Source: Bryobacter aggregatus MPL3
GTDB taxonomy: Bacteria; Acidobacteriota; Terriglobia; Bryobacterales; Bryobacteraceae
Assembly (NCBI RefSeq): GCF_000702445.1
Contig: NZ_JNIF01000004.1
Location: 124,001 to 188,000 of the forward strand
Direction: 5' to 3'
Length of the DNA: 64,000 nucleotides
A program made the position numbers and the translations under genes. This document shows positions 59,365 to 64,000 of this stretch, in pieces. The notes under the pieces are model-generated. The model was not told the origin of the DNA. It searched no databases and saw only the letters and a list, made by a program, of their open reading frames with translations. Numbering within the stretch: the stretch's first letter is position 1; every line of letters begins with the position of its first letter.

Positions 59365-60018
59365 ATGAAGAGGATGCTGTGGTTTTTGTTCTTTACCGTT
59401 CTCCAGGCTGGTGTCCTTGAGGATGCCCGCGACCGCCAGGATGCTGCTTCGCTCGCCGCACAGGCACAGAAGATCGCAAGCAAACCGAATGCCTTTTATG
59501 AACTGGCGGTCGTCCGCAGTTATGAGGCGGAAGTTGCGATGGAGAAGGGGGACAAAAAGGGGAGCGCATCTAGTGCAGAAGCCGGAATTGACGCCGCACG
59601 CAAAGCGGTTGCCGCCCAGGACCACAATTCCGAATATCACCGGATCCTTGGAACCCTCTGCGGACAGGTGATTCCGGCAAATGTTCTTCTCGGCTTAAAG
59701 TATGGCCGCTGTGCGATGGATGAAGTGGCAAAAGCGATTGAATTGAATCCCAAGGCCGCCGAAAACTGGCTGGCGCGCGGCGTCGGCAATTACTATCTGC
59801 CTCCCTCGTTTGGCGGTGGGATCGACAAATCAATTGAAGACTTCGACAAGGCCATTCAACTCAATGCGAAATTTGCCGATGCCTACATGTGGCGCGGCAT
59901 TGCTCTGCGCAAAGCGGGTAAGAATGCCGAAGCTCGCAAGTCCCTTGCAAAAGCACTCGAACTGAATCCCAAGCGTGTTTGGGCCAAGACCCAGCTCGAT
60001 AAGACCCCCGAGAAGTAA
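59365..60018 (+). CDS. TPR-repeat protein, exported
   Basis: 217 residues from ATG 59365 (a second in-frame ATG lies 9 bp later). A short signal segment (MLWFLFFTVLQAG) precedes two clear tetratricopeptide repeats near the C-terminus (EAVAKAIELNPKAAENWLAR-like and DFDKAIQLNAKFADAYMWRG, plus ARKSLAKALELNPKRVWA). The first half is helical and less regular. Predicted periplasmic scaffold. It lies 8 bp before the polytopic membrane protein and may form an operon with it. Confidence 0.8.
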   Translation: MKRMLWFLFFTVLQAGVLEDARDRQDAASLAAQAQKIASKPNAFYELAVVRSYEAEVAMEKGDKKGSASSAEAGIDAARKAVAAQDHNSEYHRILGTLCGQVIPANVLLGLKYGRCAMDEVAKAIELNPKAAENWLARGVGNYYLPPSFGGGIDKSIEDFDKAIQLNAKFADAYMWRGIALRKAGKNAEARKSLAKALELNPKRVWAKTQLDKTPEK

Positions 60019-60026
60019 TCCTCAAT

Positions 60027-61610
60027 ATGAATTGGCGCGAATGGGCCAGCCTCAGCGTCGTTTTTGCGGCGCTCACTGCGCTTGGCCTCTGGTTCTTTCC
60101 GGGCCATACTTTTCTGACGAGTGACACGCAGATCTACGTGCCACTCTTTGAGCATCTTCAGGATCATCGTCTCCTCAACAACGACCTCATCCTCAGCGGA
60201 GCCCATCTCAGCTTCACGATTTACGATGAGGTCACACTCGCGCTCAGCTCGTCTCTCGGTCTGAACCTTGAGACCGCCCTCTTCCTCCAACAGTTCTTCT
60301 TCCGCTGGGTCGGCTATTGGGGCGCATATCTTCTGGCTCGTGCTTGTGGAATGAGCCAGGGCGCTGGTGTCCTCACCAGCGCTCTGCTGTGGTTGGGCGC
60401 CTTTGTCTACGGTCCTGCCGTTCTCACTACGGAATACGAGCCGGTCCCTCGTGGTTTCGCGGTGCCGCTGGTCGTTGGTTGTTTCGGTGCGCTCGCAATG
60501 GGCTGGCGCTGGTTCGCCGCGATTCTGGTGACGGTCGCATTTCTCTACCACGCGCCCGCGGTCTGGCCCGTTCTTTTGGTGGCCCTCTACCTGCGCGATT
60601 GGCGCATCCTCAGTTCTGTCGGCGTTGGTGCTGTCTTGTTGTGGATCAGTTCGCATTCCCAGCAGGGCATCGTCGAGGCACAACCCTTTTTCAGTCTGCT
60701 CGATGCGACGCATCGCAAGATCCAACAACTCCGTGCCCCTTACAACTGGATTTCCAGTTGGCCCTGGCGCTGGTGGGCTCAGTTTCTGATCACCGGTCCC
60801 TTGGCGCTTGTGGCCGCCCGGCGTGCGGCGCTTCCGATTGCCATTCGCCCTTACTTCTTCGCACTTCCAATCCTCGGGCTGCTCATGATGCCGGTTTCCT
60901 ATCTGCTGCTGGAACAACTCGGTTGGGCGCTTTTCCCGCAAATCCAACCGATGCGCGCCCTCCTCTTCTGTCACCTTCTCTGCCAGTGGGCTGGTTTCAT
61001 TGCGGCATGGCGAGAGATCCGGGAAGGGAATTGGCTGAAGGCGGCTGGCTGGACGATCATTCCCCTCTGCCTGGCTCTCCGTGGCGACTTTCTCGATTTC
61101 CGCTGGAACGAAGCCATTCTGATGGCGCTGATCTTCGCCTCTGTCTGGTTGGCCACTCATTGGCCACGACGGGAGTGGGCTTGGGTGGCGAGTTTTAGCG
61201 TCGCCCTGCTCTTCGGAGAAGTCTTTGCGGCACGAAGCTACAAGCCACTGGAGACCAAACCGCTCGATGGACTCTCGGTCTGGGCCCAGGAAAAGACTCC
61301 AATCGATTCGGTCTTTCTATTCGGGGATTTGGGGAGGCGCATCGAACCCGGGATTTTTCGCGCCCGCGCAGAACGTGCTGTCTATGTTTGCTGGAAGCAG
61401 GGCGGGCAAGTCAACTACTTCCCTCGCTATGCCGAGATCTGGTGGGAACGCTGGTCGCAATTGCTCGCGCCCGGCCATCCTCCGCTCAATTACGACAACC
61501 TGCGCGCCCGGGGCATCGACTATATCGTGTTTACCAAGGACATCCCGTCAGCAGACCTGCAAGCGGTCTACGTCTCGCCAGAGTATCGGGTCTACAGCCT
61601 TAAGCGTTAA
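60027..61610 (+). CDS. Polytopic membrane protein, GT-C-like architecture
   Basis: 527 residues with about eleven hydrophobic helices and a C-terminal soluble region (from about 420). The first loop TFLTSDTQIYVPLFEHLQDH is acidic, reminiscent of GT-C glycosyltransferases and of DUF2029/DUF6044-like proteins, but no signature is certain. The C-terminal part includes LSVWAQEKTPIDSVFLFGDLG and RGIDYIVFTKD, which in GT-C families forms a substrate-binding end. It overlaps the convergent DUF507 gene by 11 bp. Function unknown. Confidence 0.7.
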   Translation: MNWREWASLSVVFAALTALGLWFFPGHTFLTSDTQIYVPLFEHLQDHRLLNNDLILSGAHLSFTIYDEVTLALSSSLGLNLETALFLQQFFFRWVGYWGAYLLARACGMSQGAGVLTSALLWLGAFVYGPAVLTTEYEPVPRGFAVPLVVGCFGALAMGWRWFAAILVTVAFLYHAPAVWPVLLVALYLRDWRILSSVGVGAVLLWISSHSQQGIVEAQPFFSLLDATHRKIQQLRAPYNWISSWPWRWWAQFLITGPLALVAARRAALPIAIRPYFFALPILGLLMMPVSYLLLEQLGWALFPQIQPMRALLFCHLLCQWAGFIAAWREIREGNWLKAAGWTIIPLCLALRGDFLDFRWNEAILMALIFASVWLATHWPRREWAWVASFSVALLFGEVFAARSYKPLETKPLDGLSVWAQEKTPIDSVFLFGDLGRRIEPGIFRARAERAVYVCWKQGGQVNYFPRYAEIWWERWSQLLAPGHPPLNYDNLRARGIDYIVFTKDIPSADLQAVYVSPEYRVYSLKR

Positions 61611-62187
61611 GCTCGATGCCGAGTTTCTTCAGCTCTTCGGCGTAGTAGCGCTTGTGTAGAATCTCGTATTCTTCGCTTCCCTCGAGAATGCCCTTCTTCT
61701 GCGAGATCACCTTGGTCCGCGCATCCTTATCGGCCTTCTCTTCGGTCTGCAAAACTTCAGTGAAGGTTTTTACGATCTCAAGCCTGGTTTCATTCGGCTC
61801 CCGCTTCACGCGGGTTTCGCGCTGTTTCCGCAAGAGCGCTCCGATCTGATGCGACAGGTCGGTGATCTTGTCGCGTGACAGTTTCATCCCGTCACCCGAC
61901 TCCCGGCCGGCGGCACGAATGATCTTGCGCTGCGTCACCATCGTGCTCTTAATCTTGCGGAACATATCCTGATACGAAACGCCCTCGCGTCTCATGTACT
62001 CGGTATACTGCTCCAGAATCTCGCGAACTTCATCATTGAGCTTGTCCTCGACCTCAAGGTCGGCAATGATGACATCGGCGATCTGGGTGGCAAGGGCCGC
62101 TGGATTCGCGGTGTCAATGAAACTTGGATTCAGGCGACTGACTAAGCGGCGTGACAGGTATCCGACGAACTCTTTTGCGATGAGCAT
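61600..62187 (-). CDS. DUF507-family protein
   Basis: 195 residues, almost entirely charged helices, matching DUF507: LIAKEFVGYLSRRLVSRL at the start, VEDKLNDEVREILEQYTEYMRREGV in the middle, and a second half of the same plan (KLSRDKITDLSHQIGALL...EILHKRYYAEELKKLGIEL). The two-halved layout is the family norm. Function unknown. It is 11 bp from the Fur-family gene and may be cotranscribed. Confidence 0.9.
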   Translation of the reverse strand: MLIAKEFVGYLSRRLVSRLNPSFIDTANPAALATQIADVIIADLEVEDKLNDEVREILEQYTEYMRREGVSYQDMFRKIKSTMVTQRKIIRAAGRESGDGMKLSRDKITDLSHQIGALLRKQRETRVKREPNETRLEIVKTFTEVLQTEEKADKDARTKVISQKKGILEGSEEYEILHKRYYAEELKKLGIELNA

Positions 62188-62198
62188 GTATGGTCTGT

Positions 62199-62597
62199 TT
62201 ACAGTGTATTCGACACGCAGAGGTCGCAGTGTCCATACAGCACCACCTCATGCGTCGTCACCTGAAAACCAGACGGCAGATGCGGCTTCACCTGAATCGG
62301 ACAACCTGGTACTTCATATACTTTTTTGCACGACTGGCAGTGAAAGTGATGATGATGCGCTTTGCCCGCCACTTCATAGCGGGATGGTTCCCCAGGCAGA
62401 TCCACCGCAGTCAGCCAACCCTCTTCCACTAATGCCTTGATGTTGCGGTACACGGTCGCGATGCCGAGGCCTTTGGTATGGGAAGACGCATTTTCCAGCA
62501 CTTCTTGCGGCCCCAATGGCCGGTCGATCAACGAGAAGACTTCACGGATTGCGGCCTTCTGGCGGGTATTTCGTTGCGTTCCGGGCTTCGTGATCAT
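62199..62597 (-). CDS. Fur-family (Fur/PerR/Zur) transcriptional regulator
   Basis: 132 residues from ATG 62597. Winged helix residues 10-75 (TRQKAAIREVFSLIDRPLG, GIATVYRNIKALVEEGW) and a dimerisation domain with HHHHFHCQSC (H81-84, H86, C87, C90) and CDLC (C124, C127), the structural zinc. Whether it senses iron, peroxide or zinc is not decidable from sequence by eye. A 7-1-7 palindrome 63 bp upstream suggests autoregulation. Confidence 0.93.
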   Translation of the reverse strand: MITKPGTQRNTRQKAAIREVFSLIDRPLGPQEVLENASSHTKGLGIATVYRNIKALVEEGWLTAVDLPGEPSRYEVAGKAHHHHFHCQSCKKVYEVPGCPIQVKPHLPSGFQVTTHEVVLYGHCDLCVSNTL

Positions 62598-62659
62598 CGC
62601 TCTGTCGTGAGCGTAGCACATCTCGGGAATCCTCTTGCATGGAGCCAGAAGGGCTCATT

Positions 62660-62674
62660 TTCATTATTAGTGAA
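62660..62674. promoter_or_regulatory. Candidate Fur-family box
   Basis: TTCATTATTAGTGAA is a 7-1-7 inverted repeat with six of seven pairs complementary, the geometry of Fur-family boxes. It lies between the divergent Fur-type and MarR-type genes. Confidence 0.4.
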
Positions 62675-62748
62675 TCTGATTGCGGCTGCGTTTTGAGCTC
62701 GCTGGGAATCGGTTACCTTGATTTTTATACCGGCTCTCCATAAGAAAT

Positions 62749-63270
62749 TTGGATAGACAGCGGGGAGAACTTCGCGCGAGACTCAGGGAAATGGTTGCGA
62801 AGTCGGACGTCGAAACCGTCCTCGAATGCTACGTAAGAATCTACTTCGCTTGCCACACCCGGCAGGTGGGCGATGGCAAGAGCAAGAAGGGAATCGATAT
62901 CAGCACGCACCAGGCCAAAGTTCTCGAATATCTGGATGCGAACGATGGAATGACCGTCCTCGATCTCGCCCGCAACATTGGCGTTGCGCCCTCCACAATG
63001 TCCCTCACCCTCGACCGTCTGGAGCGTGGCAGCTTTGTCCGCCGCCAGAAAGACCCGAGTGATGGGCGCCGAACCCTGATCTATCTCACCTCCGATGGCG
63101 ATCGCATCAAACGCAAACAAAAAGTTCTTGAACCTGATCTCATTGCCGCCATGCTCGGCAAACTGCCTACTGCCAAGCGGAAAGAGGCGATGGCTGGACT
63201 TCGTTCCCTGATGGACGCTGCAACCGAACTGGTGGGAAGCGAAATGTTCAGAGAACTAGTCCGGCGCTAA
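62749..63270 (+). CDS. MarR-family transcriptional regulator
   Basis: 173 residues (or 159 from ATG 62791). The winged helix-turn-helix is plain: TVLDLARNIGVAPSTMSLTLDRLERGSFVRRQKDPSDGRRTLIYLT near residues 60-115, with flanking dimerisation helices. MarR proteins usually repress adjacent efflux or detoxification genes and sense phenolic ligands; no such target is next to it in the window. The TTG start at 62749 has no strong ribosome site, so the start is uncertain. Divergent from the Fur-type gene. Confidence 0.92.
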   Translation: MDRQRGELRARLREMVAKSDVETVLECYVRIYFACHTRQVGDGKSKKGIDISTHQAKVLEYLDANDGMTVLDLARNIGVAPSTMSLTLDRLERGSFVRRQKDPSDGRRTLIYLTSDGDRIKRKQKVLEPDLIAAMLGKLPTAKRKEAMAGLRSLMDAATELVGSEMFRELVRR

Positions 63271-63277
63271 CGCCACA

Positions 63278-63307
63278 ACCGGGGCTCTGCAGATCCAGAG
63301 CCCCGGT
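63278..63307. terminator. Convergent hairpin terminator between MarR and DUF4136 genes
   Basis: A perfect 12-bp stem (ACCGGGGCTCTG / CAGAGCCCCGGT) with a 6-nt loop in the 58-bp convergent gap. There is no T-run, so termination efficiency is uncertain. Confidence 0.55.
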
Positions 63308-63328
63308 CTATCGATCAACTCAGCCTGT

Positions 63329-63880
63329 TCACGAGGAATGACGCGGCAGGTTCTTCAATGCCTTTTCCGCAATCTTGTCAATCTTCTTGTCGGACACGAG
63401 GTCCGGCATATGACTCGCGCGGTCGCTTGCGTAACCACGCCAGATCAAGTCGCCCGTATGTGCATCGACCATGTCGACGATGAGGCTACCGGCGATATAG
63501 TTCACCGTAAAAACGTTTCCGCCATAGAATCCGCCGCCATAGAATCCGCGGCGAAAACCGCCGCCCCACGGGCCAAAGCCGCCAGTTTGAATGATTTCGC
63601 GCTGGTTGTGGGCTGCGATGTGATAACTCAGGTAGACGTCCGGTTGATCATTATTCATCGTCCAACCCTGTTTCATCAGTTGATCGCTAAAAGCACGGCG
63701 TACCCGATTGGAGACGAGTGAATTATCAACCACGCCATTGGTCTTCTTTGCGTCCTGCCAGGAAAAAGTACGGTAGCGATCCCAGCTTACGCTTCTGTCC
63801 ATATCTGTTTTCACGGTCTGACTGAAGCCAATTGAGGCGATCAGCAAACCTAAGGTGACGACCGAATGAATGGTTTTCAT
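63329..63880 (-). CDS. DUF4136-family secreted protein
   Basis: 183 residues with a signal peptide (VVTLGLLIASIGFS). The DUF4136 fold is recognisable: SWDRYRTFSWQDAKK near 30, VSNRVRRAFSDQLMKQGW near 60, DVYLSYHIAAHNQ, and a glycine-rich GGFRRGFYGGGFYGG insert. It ends in the typical GSLIVDMVDAHTGDLIWRGYAS block. Some members are lipoproteins but no lipobox is seen here. Function unknown; periplasmic. Confidence 0.88.
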   Translation of the reverse strand: MKTIHSVVTLGLLIASIGFSQTVKTDMDRSVSWDRYRTFSWQDAKKTNGVVDNSLVSNRVRRAFSDQLMKQGWTMNNDQPDVYLSYHIAAHNQREIIQTGGFGPWGGGFRRGFYGGGFYGGNVFTVNYIAGSLIVDMVDAHTGDLIWRGYASDRASHMPDLVSDKKIDKIAEKALKNLPRHSS

Positions 63881-64000
63881 TGGAGTTGCCCCTTTCTGTT
63901 CCTACTAGTTAGACCGATCTCAGGCGCTCCAGGTTGCGCTTTCCTTGGGTAGGATAGTCAGCAGAGAAACCAACCCTGTGCCATGCCTCCTAATCTTCCT

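Noticed and set aside
63983-64000. Start of a further plus-strand gene (ATGCCTCCTAATC...)
   Set aside because: Only six codons are visible and no ribosome site precedes them; the opening MPPNLP is suggestive but not enough to call a gene.
1-64000. CRISPR arrays, insertion sequences, prophage or toxin-antitoxin modules
   Set aside because: No regular repeats with spacers, no transposase or integrase motif and no toxin-antitoxin pair were seen on either strand.

Overview
The window looks like a chromosomal segment from an Acidobacteriota member, most likely of the Solibacter/Bryobacter branch. The evidence is a large NHL-repeat protein ending in the cell-surface domain that is greatly expanded in Solibacter, an ADOP-type permease paired with a PadR regulator, and an Alternative Complex III plus caa3 oxidase operon. 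Gene order, codon use and coding density are those of an ordinary chromosome. There is no phage, plasmid, transposon or CRISPR.

Layout. 1-5.4 kb: a minus-strand run of overlapping housekeeping genes (dicarboxylate symporter fragment, nadK, tlyA, ispA, xseB, a LarA-like protein and an unknown). 5.5-12.2 kb: an altronate dehydratase / DsbA-like / M28 peptidase operon, a GT39 glycosyltransferase and a DUF481 porin-like protein. 12.2-19.1 kb: sugar and small-molecule metabolism (PLP decarboxylase, TIM-barrel epimerase, Gfo/Idh/MocA oxidoreductase, class II aldolase, two dienelactone-hydrolase-like enzymes). 19.1-29.3 kb: MoxR/DUF4350, an ABC exporter, a LysM protein, the PadR-ADOP pair with a clear operator, and ComM/YifB. 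A tRNA-Val(CAC) sits at 29.4 kb.

29.5-43.6 kb is a stress-type island built largely from paralogue pairs: two triple-BON proteins, two zinc alcohol dehydrogenases, two YflT-like glycine-zipper proteins and two His/Ala-repeat small proteins. It also holds MgtA, a SpoIIE-type phosphatase, DUF3300, DUF2950, PRC-barrel and a 49-residue Cys/His protein. Reading its intergenic regions by eye, I found five -24/-12 (sigma-54-type) promoter matches with exact GG-N10-GC spacing and two weaker ones. Three copies of one 16-bp palindrome (YGACC-N6-GGTCA) lie in the same intergenic regions. I infer an undescribed sigma-54/enhancer-binding-protein regulon for this island; no rpoN or activator gene is in the window.

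43.6-55.7 kb (minus strand) is a complete respiratory operon actABCDEF - conserved membrane protein - SCO - ctaC-ctaD-ctaE-ctaF. It encodes a quinol:cytochrome c oxidoreductase wired to an A2-type caa3 oxidase. actD carries an apparent single-base frameshift. 55.8-64 kb: a small membrane protein, the NHL protein with its terminator, a TPR protein, a polytopic membrane protein, DUF507, a Fur-family and a MarR-family regulator, and a DUF4136 protein.

Functions are assigned from recognisable motifs in the translated sequence. No database search was run, and all promoter and operator calls are visual.
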